This document shows, piece after piece, positions 37,062 through 47,157 of a stretch of DNA of 64,000 nt. The stretch is from Datnioides undecimradiatus (lineage: Eukaryota; Chordata; Actinopteri; Lobotiformes; Datnioididae). Within the stretch, counting starts at the first letter, position 1; each line of letters begins with the position of its first letter. Made by a program: the position numbers and the translations under genes. The notes under the pieces are model-generated. The model saw nothing but the letters and a program-made list of their open reading frames with translations, had not been told where the DNA came from and did no database searches. The stretch covers positions 510,501 to 574,500 of the forward strand of contig WARS01000026.1 of assembly GCA_008933995.1 (NCBI GenBank). Reading direction: 5' to 3'.

Positions 37062-38380
37062 TCCCTTTCGACAGTGACACAAGGAGAAGAAGCCTGGAGA
37101 GTGAGAGGAGGACAGCGAAAGGTAGAGAGGGGAGACTGGGACAGAAGGCGGCTGCATTCGATTACAAAGCTCTTTTTTTTAAAAGCTCCACAGAAAAATG
37201 CATAAAACATAAAGACCCAACATCATAGTGTATCACTGATAAACACTACTACAACAAACACTTGCTTATTTATGTCATTATTGTGTTGTTGTTTAGGTGG
37301 GCGGTCCCATTACAGTAAGCTGCTGATATAATACTGATAATAAGTAGAGACATAGAGAATAATGCTTACCTCTGACTGTGAAATCCAGTTTTAGTTTGAC
37401 TTTCATTTGCTTGTACTCTTGTATTAGACTGTATTTTATGCCTTTTTGTTGATGATTTCATATTTAATGATCAGGTTTGCTAATCTGTCTCTCCTGCAGG
37501 ATTTTCAGTTTGGTTTGTGTCATCACTGTCAGGTGTGTTTGCTCTGCCAGGTTGCTCTGTATGTGTGTGTTTGTGTGTTCACAGCTGTGTTTGCAGTACC
37601 AGGGAAGTGCTGGCAGTGATTTCTGGGGTTGAGCCAGCTTGTGGTTTGTGTGCTCTGAGGGCGAAGTAGCATCACACAGTGTGCCGCACCTTCCTAAATA
37701 CACACACACAGACTCTATCACTAAACACACAATGAGTCATGTTGATATACCAACCTAACCATTACTCTTCACTCACACATTCAGCACATCATTTAGCTCA
37801 GTGTAAACCATAATTGTATTTCACTTGGCTTAAACAATTTGTAAATTACTCTGCATTTAATCAGAGAGATACATTAACCAGAGGTATGGAGTGTTAAATC
37901 ACGTGTTTTGGCAAGTTTGGTATAATCCCAAATTCATAACATTACAACGTTTTGATGAATTAAGATAGCAAGCTAACAGGTGCTTATAATGTTGCATAAT
38001 CCTGTTTTATGAGGACAAAACTCGAAAAAAGTATGTATAAAAGACATCAGTTGCTTGCTCATTTGTTCTCACCAAATACAACGGGAGGAAATGAGGAAGA
38101 CAGTATTCTTTGTCATTGATCAACAAAGTCTGTAGATGGAAACGTGGCTCCTGTGTCTGACGTATTGTTGATGCATCTGACTTCCTAAACACCAAAAGTG
38201 TTTTTGTGCCGACACAGGGCCACGCCTTATCTGTTGCTTTGTCACATCATGAACCTGATTTAGTTTTCAACAGTGATTTATAACAGTTTTGGAAATCACG
38301 ATACATTTTGTCATCGTCCTGTCACATAGATTGCGTGCGCTGTTTCAGAGGACATGGAAACAAACCAAAAAAGTACACAA

Positions 38381-38421
38381 CAAAATTACACAACAAAAAA
38401 GTATTTTGTTGTGTAATTTTG
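38381..38421. repeat. Perfect 18-bp inverted repeat with 5-base loop
   Basis: CAAAATTACACAACAAAA (38381-38398) is followed by AAGTA and then its exact reverse complement TTTTGTTGTGTAATTTTG (38404-38421). The flank at 38375-38383 also repeats the ACACAACAAAA motif in direct orientation. No coding context. Confidence 0.95.
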
Positions 38422-39083
38422 GAGTCTTGGTGCCGTTTAAATGATGAAGCCATTTATGGCATTCATTTGACTAATTGTTGCTGAGTATTGGCACGATTTC
38501 AGTGGTTATAATGAATTTGTTTGTCACTTTTGGTGAAAATATTCTCCAGGAAACATAATTGCATTGATTGGGTAACAAACAAAGAAATTCACAGTTGTTG
38601 CCAAGGTAACACTTCATGAAAAGCAGCTGTTTGCAGATTCTGATTGTGATCTTAGACCTCACAGCGTGAATTGTCTGTTATTACGACCCACCACCTTCGT
38701 ATGGCTCTCACTCATGTTAGAGGTCAGATTAATCATCAAAGAGAGTAATTAAACAACACAGAGTCAAGAAAACCCTGAAGTGAAGCACTATCATGTCGGA
38801 CGCGTATTGTGGTTAGATTACTAATCCCAGCCACATTATGCACTTAATCTCCTCCTCTCTCTGCATCTCAGCATGGATCAACTCCCTCCCACATGTTTTT
38901 AAACAGCCTGTCCATCACTGACCGCCAGTTACTGTGGTAACTGTGTCAGCACCTGTCAATCACCGTGGCGACCTGTCAGTTTCCTCGGTTAGGTTGCCGG
39001 TGTCCCGTCAGTCACTGCTGTTTGCTCAGTCATGGGGATCAAACTAAGTGTTTACAGGCCCCTCGGGGGTCACCAAGAGACCA

Positions 39084-39096
39084 TGACCTTTGACCT
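39084..39096 (-). promoter_or_regulatory. Consensus DR1 nuclear-receptor half-site pair
   Basis: TGACCTTTGACCT on the + strand is AGGTCAAAGGTCA on the minus strand: two perfect AGGTCA half-sites with a single A spacer, the consensus bound by PPAR/RXR, HNF4 and COUP-TF families. It lies in a relatively GC-rich island (38930-39110). No gene is assigned nearby, so its target is unknown. Confidence 0.45.
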
Positions 39097-39564
39097 TGTG
39101 CACCGTCGATATTTTAAGGGTGTCTGGGTGTTTGTGGTTTCCCTTCTGTCTGTTTACCTGTTTGTGTCTGACTTTATCTGTCACCTGTGTTACCGGGCAT
39201 GTCGGTGCATTTAAATGTTTTCACAAGAGATTTTTCTAGTAATTACACACTCATTCTTACTCAGTGCAGCTGAACTTGGCCTTTGTTAGCAATTGAAAAG
39301 CTTTTAAAAGTTCTTTGGAAGACACTGGTATGTCTTGACACCTACTTCAAATGAAATGCGAGAAGTTTATGGACTTGGCAGAGAGCTTAAATCCTCTCTT
39401 TGTTCTCAACATGCATTTGTCGCTACATCAACTGGTTGTGGTTAATGTTACACGTGTCAGCTTGTCAGTTTTATGAATGGGATTGTTAATATTGTATATA
39501 TTTTTATAACGGTGTTCGTGAACGTACAGGTGAATGCATGTGCAGTACAAGTCTGTGTGAGTGG

Positions 39565-39569
<5 letters not shown>

Positions 39570-39602
<33 letters not shown>
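39570..39602. repeat. (GT)n microsatellite
   Basis: About 16 uninterrupted GT units. Confidence 0.9.
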
Positions 39603-39606
<4 letters not shown>

Positions 39607-40099
39607 CGGGACATATTTGGTCCATGATGACTACTGACTTACAGACAGGCCCTGACAACAGCAGCCTGCAGGTGCTCTTTGGACATGTCTCCCTGTTTAA
39701 AGTAACAGTTTGGTTGTCTTATCAGTTCAGTGGATGAAAATGGGAAAAACTACCAGCTGCAACGCTTTTGGGATTAGCTAACTTTGTTTTTGTACTCTCA
39801 CAAGTAAAATTTTAATTAAATTAATGAATTTTAATTGTTATTTTATCCAAAGCTACACACAGTCAATACATTTAACCCAAAATTGCAAGAATGATGCAAG
39901 TACACCAACTTTATGCACCAAATTAATGCAATCTATTCAAATGTTATTAACTATTTGACTTAAAACCACAAAAGCACATCTTCGGTCTCTCATTTCATTC
40001 CAGTTTGCTTCTGTTTCTCTCTCTTTGTCACTGCATCTTACAATGGATCCATTCTGTCCTCCTTCCCCTTGCATTTTGTTTCACCACTGGCCTCCTCAG

Positions 40100-40142
40100 C
40101 CATGTCCCATCTGAAGGAAGAACAAGGACAAAACCCCACAAG
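40100..40142 (+). other. Candidate exon of an unassigned gene
   Basis: The 43-base block follows a CTGGCCTCCTCAG acceptor-like sequence and ends before GTGAGA. One open frame gives HVPSEGRTRTKPHK and ends in phase 0, matching phase with the next candidate at 40812. A second frame starts with ATG (MSHLKEEQGQNPT) but does not match. No homology is recognised; this could be chance. Confidence 0.2.
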
Positions 40143-40811
40143 GTGAGAAAAAGAGACGCAAGAGAGCAGCAACACTACGTTTAAGTGGGACCTGGCTTAT
40201 ACACATTGTGTTAGAAGCCACTGGAATATGTGAAAGCAAGGCTGAGGTTTGTGCTTTCTTTTTGTCATGTTTGAACCTATTTGCATAGTGTGTGTCCGAG
40301 CACTGGGCCATACATGCGTGCATCGCGTACTGTGTCTGTGTTTACGGAACAAACATGATATCAGGCCCCGAGGGTGCAGAGGCAGGCTAGTGCAGATCTT
40401 TTTCTTTACTGCCGTGCTCATCTCACTGGCCTCTAACCCTTAACCTTTGACCTTTAAACCCTCATCAAATGTTCTGTCAGCCAAACATGTTATACCTCAG
40501 AGATTTCAGGTTGGTTAACTGCATGGCACATTATTTTCAGCATCTTTGTTCAGGGGAATTTGTGCACAGTATGCGCATGAGGCTGTAGGTGATGTTTTCT
40601 ACAATATGTAATTGTGTTTACATCATGCATCAAAATAAACCCCATGCATTTCTAAAATGTGTCAATGCAATTTGCCGTTTTAGGTTAATTTTACCAACAC
40701 GAGTCTCTAATATAACGTTGACACTGCAGGATGGAAATAAACAGTTTGAGGACACACTTGACATTTGACTCCCTGATTCATCCTCCATCACTTCTTTTTC
40801 CTAGTTCTCAG

Positions 40812-40913
40812 GGCATGTGCACCCCCACGTCTGCACCCCTACCCCCACCCATGCTCGAGGGTCCACGTGAGGTGAGTTTCGACCACACTGCCCCGGGCAA
40901 GATGAGATCACAG
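40812..40913 (+). other. Candidate exon of an unassigned gene
   Basis: A GC-rich, well-composed stretch follows a good acceptor (TTTTTCCTAGTTCTCAG). It has two possible donors: GAG before GTGAGT (exon end 40871) or CAG before GTAGAT (exon end 40913). The open frame reads GMCTPTSAPLPPPMLEGPRE and, for the longer form, continues VSFDHTAPGKMRSQ. I do not recognise the protein. The following Leu-rich frame comes from a CTC repeat and is not taken as coding. Confidence 0.3.
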
Positions 40914-40924
40914 GTAGATGAGTC

Positions 40925-40966
40925 CTTCCTCCTCCTCCTCCTCCTCCTCCTCCTCCTCCTCCTCCT
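40925..40966. repeat. (CTC)n trinucleotide repeat
   Basis: About 13 CTC units. Translated on the + strand it gives a polyleucine stretch resembling a membrane segment, and on the minus strand polyarginine; both are best read as artefacts of the repeat. Confidence 0.9.
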
Positions 40967-40999
40967 TGTCCTCCTCTGTTTCCTGTTGGCCAAACACGT

Positions 41000-42445
41000 C
41001 TCTACCTGTCCAGGTGAGCCAATAGCCCTGTTACGCCTACACACAACACATTGCAACACACGAAATATGTAAGTTAAAAAAAATAAAGATTCACTGAAAA
41101 TTAATGTGACTTGTTGGAATCTTGGCCTTGATTTGCATGTTGTGTCCCAACAACTCTTCATGTGAAGAACAGCAGAGGTGAGATACCGTGGTTTAAATCT
41201 ACTTTTGAGAGGGATAATAAAATGAAGTCAGTCATATGTGCAATCTGTAAAATAAACAATTAGTATTACATTTGTAAACTCACAATATATTGTAAAGAAA
41301 ACAGTGACCACAAAGAGGCATGTAATGTGTTTTTATCACCCAAGCTACTCATAATTTTACAGATACAAATATTGGCTGCGTTCAACTATGAAACTGTGAA
41401 ATAATTTGACCTAAAAGCAACATTGTTCCTTATTTTGCAAGCAGAACTTCACGTTTTTGTGAAATTTAATAACAGAGATAACAGATTATAATGAATGTGA
41501 CTCAACAGATGGAAGACACTGATGGTGAATCCACAGCTGCTGATATTTACAGGTCAAAAAAGATGCAATGACTGTGTCTGCACAAGAAAAATAAACTTCA
41601 GTGATGAATTGTGAATATTTTTTCAATACACCTTTATGTCATTTTATCCCGAGTGATACTGTGGTCGTACCAATTTTGTATTCGTACCTCGCTTCCATTA
41701 TGTTATTGCGTTTCAAGACTAGAAGGGACCTCAATCTGCTTTTGAAACCTGAGGACCAGCCTACTGTTTGAATTTGCAACCTTTCTTTAATGTTTTCCTC
41801 GCCACAGGTTTCCCAGTTTCATCAGTGATTGACATCTGGCCTGAATACAGTGTAACTGGATCTGTTTTCCTTTATCAGTCATGCTGTTGGAAGCAGCCTC
41901 AGTACGGAGGCCTTTTTCCCCAGATCTTGTTTCGAGCTCTTTCATTTCACAACGGTTGTAAATGTGACATTGAAGATTTGTTCGATGATTGGCATGTGGC
42001 CTGAATAAAGTGTAAATGGATCCTCACCCTACCTAAACAACCTGTACTGTTAAGTGTCTGTGACAAAAAAGTGTCATAAATCTTTTTGTTGCTGTCTTTT
42101 ACACGTGCTCAAACTTCACACGGAGGTACGTGCAGCAGGGGGGGAAGCCCATTTTGTCTTCATTGGTGGTGGATCTGCCAATATTAAAACAAAACAGTAG
42201 CAGCGTTAGTTTAGCTGCTGTCTCATCATTGATTTTCAGAGTGTGTCTGAGCATTTGACAATGTTGTTTTGAGATAGACTTGCAAAAAAGATTTTTTTTA
42301 GATCATTAAAAAACAACAATTATCCTCTAAATGAAGCAATTCTTTAGAAGTGACTGAGATGAGAAGAGGGAGGAGAACAGTGATAATAATCTCCAAATCA
42401 TTCATGATGAAAGCAAACTCTTGTGACGGTGAAAACCATCCCAGT
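41000..42445. other. Intergenic DNA without recognised genes
   Basis: AT-rich, with no supported exon. The short near-repeat GACATCTGGCCTGAATACAGTGT (about 41830) and GATTGGCATGTGGCCTGAATAAAGTGTAAATGGATC (about 41988) shows a local partial duplication of a roughly 30-base segment. Confidence 0.45.
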
Positions 42446-42705
42446 TTAACCCTTTCACGCATAATGATCACTACAGCTATTCAAAAGCCATTTTCTTGTA
42501 TATGCATGGGTTGAACAGTGTCACAATATGTCACGATACATTACTGTAACAGTTAAAAGTTAATAGTTAAAAGATTCAAAGCGTATGATGTCCACCTGAG
42601 TGCACCTTCTTCCTTTCCTTTTATCCATGCTTAAGAAAAATAAAAACACATAGGAAAAAAAAAATCCTGGCTGAAGATTTCATAATTCATGCATGAAAGG
42701 GTTAA
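42446..42705. mobile_element. Short non-autonomous DNA element with TTAA flanks and CCCTTTCAYGCAT terminal inverted repeats
   Basis: The 252-bp core (42450-42701) starts CCCTTTCACGCAT and ends ATGCATGAAAGGG, so its 13-base termini are inverted copies with one mismatch. Both ends abut TTAA (42446-42449 and 42702-42705). CCC-starting ends with a TTAA duplication are the signature of piggyBac-type elements. The interior (CACTACAGCTATTC, TCTTGTATATGCATGGGTT) matches a MITE-like family I recognise from fish. There is no open frame, so mobilisation would need a transposase supplied from elsewhere. Confidence 0.85.
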
Positions 42706-44304
42706 ATATGTCCACGGTCCCCCTTGAAGTAAACATCTTGTGCAGCAGTATACCGCTCCCAGTGCTCCTGATACCGACACTGCGTCAAAATGGCATTCAC
42801 TGAGAATTTGTTTCATTTTGGGGAAAAATTGGATAAAGTCGCTGTTGCCAAATTCAACATGCGGTGTGCTTACAGTGTGCTCTGTGCCCCTGCTGTGCCA
42901 TGATGGAAAATTAAAGCAACATCAAGCAACGTCCAGGTGGTTGTCCCAAATTTCCTCCCATCTCAGAATACTTCAGGAGATTCATGGTGCACATTCACAC
43001 AAGTGCTGAAGAAAACAACCAGCGTGACCTTCTGATCTGACAAAGTGACTGACTGGTTTGGCACTGCAGGTTTTTCCACAGTTAAGTCTGCTGTTTGTCC
43101 ACTGGGTCGTATGATTCAAGAAAAGATGTTGATGTTTGCTCTCTGCTGAAGTTTGAGGTCCATGGTGCTATTGCACTAATGTGCATGAGCAGCATCGCTG
43201 TGTGCACGGTCACATCATGGCATTTAACTTTGGTCATAACTCATAATACTGACTCACACTAGTTACAGCTTGCAGCTGCTGCATGCTTGTCACTGATGTG
43301 TTTGGGAGCAGCAGAAAACATGTAATTTTTTATTTGCACCTTGTTTGCTCAGGTCTGTCCGTGCAGGTCTGGTCATTCACCAAAACAACACAGCCTTTTG
43401 GGTTGTTTTGCTGATGTGATATTTTCAGTGTGACAGCCCCACTAAACTGTTCTTGGCTGCTAACTTAGAGACACAGATTTTGAGGCGAATGTACCAGCTC
43501 CACCCCCGTTATCAGTCATGTTCCTCCTTCTCCATCACAGGGAGATTTATGGTGCTGTCAGTGGTGAGAGGTTTATGGAGCTTCGTGGCTCAGCCCAGCT
43601 CATTCCATGATGAAATAAGCTGGATGAGTAAGAGGATGTAGCTGAATAGGGCTGCAAGAACGGTTACACATGTAGAAGCCTGCAGGTTTCTCTGCAGGAC
43701 TGGAATGTACAATGTGATGAATTACAATAATGAATTCAGTGACAATTCAAGATTTACAGTGGATAACACTAATAGGTATTTTGGTTTGTGTATGTTCTCT
43801 CTAATTCACCGCGTTCACCGCATGGCTTGTTCCTCAAACTTTGCTTACTGACTTACCAACTTCCTTGTATACCTGTTCCTGCCTTTATCACCCTTTTAAG
43901 TTTTTCTCCTTATTTTGTTTCCTTGCCTGTGTTTTCATGGTGTTGCGTACAAAATATAAATACACAGTACATAAATACAGTATAAAGTAGTATGAAGGGT
44001 AAGGGTATGAAGGGTATGAAGCAGAGAAAACTAGAAGGGGTAAGAGCAGGAGGAGAAGAGGAAACATGACAAAAAATAAAATAAAATCAGTTTAATTGCA
44101 ATGCATATTGAACATCAGAGGTTATAGCTACCGTGAGTCAATAGAAAATCACAGTGTATTATGTCAGACTTCTATTTAAAGAATGCTGATCACAACAATA
44201 TTACTGATTACAGATGACTTTATAGGGCACTATAGAGAGCCTGAGGTGTCCTGTAGGTTCATGCATCGCTCAGAAGTATTTTTTGCGTCATCTATAAGTT
44301 CCAG
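42706..44304. other. Intergenic DNA without recognised genes
   Basis: A short imperfect tandem (AAGGGTATG units) at 43993-44022 is the only structured feature seen. The open frames here have no splice support. Confidence 0.45.
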
Positions 44305-44308
44305 CTGG

Positions 44309-44687
44309 TGTTTTTCACTTCTAATGTTTTCAGAAGATATCGGGTACCCATGAGATTGTCAGAGTAAGGGAACCAGGGAACCAAGGCGTCCTTTGCTTCT
44401 CATCTCTCTTATCTTCCACAGGGTTTTCTGTAATATACAGAGCTTCAGGTTTATGTAATGCCAGATGTTCTACCTTAGTTTTTCTGGTAGACAAGGTGTA
44501 TAGAAAGCAAGCTCTAAGAGCAATTCGAGAGACTTCCCATTTGACCCCCGGGGGTTCTCCAGGTTTCCATGGATCCTGTTTTTGATGCTGTACTTTCTGT
44601 AATAAACTCTTTAATATACAAGCAAGACAGTGTCGGCGGAGTCTTCCTTCAAACATCTGCAACTGCATCACCATTAAATTAACAACA
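44309..44687 (-). mobile_element. Solo LTR of a retrovirus-like or LTR retrotransposon element (orientation probably +)
   Basis: The 379-bp block starts TGTT and ends AACA, the inverted termini of LTRs, and is flanked by the direct 4-bp repeat CTGG (44305-44308 and 44688-44691), as expected for a target-site duplication. Inside, in + order, are a TATA-like TATAGAAA (44499-44506) and AATAAA (44601-44606), consistent with U3, R and U5 read on the + strand. The strand field is therefore uncertain, but the signals favour +. No internal gag, pol or env sequence lies next to it, so it looks like the product of LTR-LTR recombination. Class (ERV or other LTR element) cannot be decided. A chance minus-strand frame (44330-44695) covers it. 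Confidence 0.7.
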
Positions 44688-45294
44688 CTGGTCAAGTGTT
44701 TTACCTTTACACCGTAAGTAAAAAGGCTGAAACTGTAGTTTTCTTGTTCAGTCTCTTATGGAAAAAAAGCTCTAATACAACCTGAACCTGCAGGGTTTGC
44801 ACTGGTTATTTCTGGAATATTATGGAATTTCTCAATTTGACCACATTCCTTGACTTTCCTCTTTTGTAAGTTTTTTGGGAGAAGTCATGGAAAATGAGGC
44901 AGTTTTAGAAACAGTTCACTACCCAAACACACACTCACACACACCCTACCATTTTTTCAGACTAGGGTTGATTTAAGCACACGCTGTTCTGTTTATTCAT
45001 GTCTGTGGCAACTCCAGCTGCCCCTGTTTGACATGAAATGCATTTACCATCCAGTGAATCACACTGCTTTATCTGGAGATACTGTACTGCAGATATCATT
45101 AGGATGAATGAGATCCCTCTATACAGCAGCCAGCTGGCCTGGCCGGCTTCAGCACACTGTACACTGTCAGAGAGAAATATAGGAGCAAAAACAACTTGAC
45201 ATGAGACATTGAGACATGAATCTCCATGTAAAGTGCTTCCTGACGCTGCTTTACACTGAAGGCCTGTCCACTCTGTCCCCATTAAGTACTGTGA

Positions 45295-45298
<4 letters not shown>

Positions 45299-45325
<27 letters not shown>

Positions 45326-45326
45326 A
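45299..45326. repeat. (TG)n microsatellite
   Basis: About 13 TG units; a second shorter run of about 9 units lies at 45420-45438. Confidence 0.85.
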
Positions 45327-46207
45327 TGGTGTATGGTACAGTGCTGAGTCTGCTGAAAGAGCCTGACCTATATTTAAACTCATAAGTAGTGGTGCATTTT
45401 TATCCTCATCTTGCCACAGTGTGTGTGTGTGTGTGTGCATGTGCGCACATGCCTGTGCAGGATATTATTCAGAATTATGACATTCATTGCCAGTTTCTTC
45501 CCTTTTTGTTTATCTTAGAAACATGAAAAAGTTGGTAAACCTGCTATTGTGAAATGCTGCTGTCTTACTGAAGTGGAGGAGGCTGCTGCACCTCTTGGTG
45601 GACTACTTACATTGGTCTGAGCTCGGCCTTCAGATGCCTCTGTTTTCATAAACCTGGAACCGTAGTGTCTAGTCTAGTTGTCTGCCTATTACTTTCAACT
45701 TTTCAAGTAGTGATTCAAGTCCAGCGAGGTCCTGACCAGTTTGCTCTGTGGTGTAATCACAGGTATACACCATATACCCACGGTCACCCTGTTGACTGCA
45801 GAGCACCTTTTGTGTCATATTGTTTGATACTTAGAGGAGTATTATGTGATTACTCACTCAGCATGAGTTAGTGGTTATACTGGGATAGAAAGGCTGGTCA
45901 TAGTGGCACAAAGAGACTTAATTTAGAGGTTATGACATGAACTGGAAAGGATCAAGCCCAGAAGTTGAACCAAGAGATTGTGGTGGACAGGATTCATAGA
46001 ATATACATGGTGTGTGTTTGTGCTACTGTGCACCTATCTGTTGGTAGGCTTGTATGAGATTAGTTGCTGCTTGTCCCAAAAGCAGACAAAAGTAGCTGAT
46101 TGCAGTGAGGAGGTCTCACAGGGCCTCATATTGAACAGTTTGCTGCCTCAGCTTGCAATGTACTAGTGGGAGCAATAGTGGTAGTGTGATGTGAAGTACA
46201 TGTGTAC

Positions 46208-46237
46208 ATATGTGATGTACATATGCACATCACATAT
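46208..46237. repeat. 11-bp perfect inverted repeat
   Basis: ATATGTGATGT (46208-46218) and its reverse complement ACATCACATAT (46227-46237) are separated by 8 bases. The area is a run of related ACATATG/GTACAT words, so it may have grown from an imperfect tandem. Confidence 0.85.
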
Positions 46238-47104
46238 CACCAGACTACCCTCCTTTATCTTTATCAGTGTAGAGGTACTTTTACATTTCTTCCATCATAT
46301 GAAGACAATCATATTATTTATATACATGACGTGAGGAATATTGTAGAAATAAGTACAAGAAAATACAACATATATACATGGGTACATAACAATGTAATCA
46401 GTAACAACTGGTAAAGGACTGTAAAAACATTCAGCTTAAGTCCAAACTTTAAAACTACCCCTCTGTAGAAACCCTTGCCTGGTAAAGTGATGTGTTTTTT
46501 ATAATAAGGTGTTTGAGGTTTCTTCATGATATCACATACGCAGTCTTTTGGATCGCCACCAGTTATGTGTGAATGCATGCACTGTATGCAGGCTTATGGG
46601 GTGTCGCTCCAGGAGTGGTGTGTGTGCAGTTGGAGTATACTTCACAGTATACACAGCACAATAAACCAGTCTACATCACTGCTTGGTCATTAAACACATA
46701 GGTTTGGCTTAAAATAGTTTTGTAACAAAGGGTCTGTAAAAAACAGTGTTTTCAGGTCCACTCTATCTTTGTGACACTGCTGCAGAGTCGAACTGACATC
46801 TTTACAGAGTCTTTCCATAGTCTAAGAGTTCATATGCAGGATGGATGACAGGACCTCACATAAAGCGCACTGAGAGATCAAAACACACAGCATGGGATGG
46901 AAGTGGTTTTACTTCAAATACCCTACGGTTCAGTGGCTTTCAGAGAGGCCTCGCTTACTTGGCTAATAATTGTGCTTGACATTTTTTTTTTTTGGCTGTT
47001 CAGGAAAAGTGAGCATCAGTGTGTCAGAGTGTAGTTACTCCCCGCTGTTAAACCTCCACACAGCAGCCCTGCAGGACTGAAGGCCTGATGGCAGGGTTTA
47101 AGGA

Positions 47105-47107
<3 letters not shown>

Positions 47108-47156
<49 letters not shown>
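47108..47156. repeat. (TG)n microsatellite
   Basis: About 24 uninterrupted TG units. Confidence 0.95.

Positions 47157-47157
<1 letters not shown>

Noticed and set aside
37060..37122. Possible small exon after the (TC)n run
   Set aside because: The acceptor tract is just the microsatellite, the donor is weak, and the phase does not fit the 40 kb candidates.
40731..41072. Frame with a polyleucine 'membrane segment'
   Set aside because: The leucines come from a (CTC)n repeat; without transcript evidence a membrane protein cannot be supported. Only the GC-rich part before the repeat is kept as a candidate exon.
44330..44695. 121-residue minus-strand frame
   Set aside because: It lies almost wholly within the solo LTR and reads antisense to its poly(A) signal; no domain is recognised.
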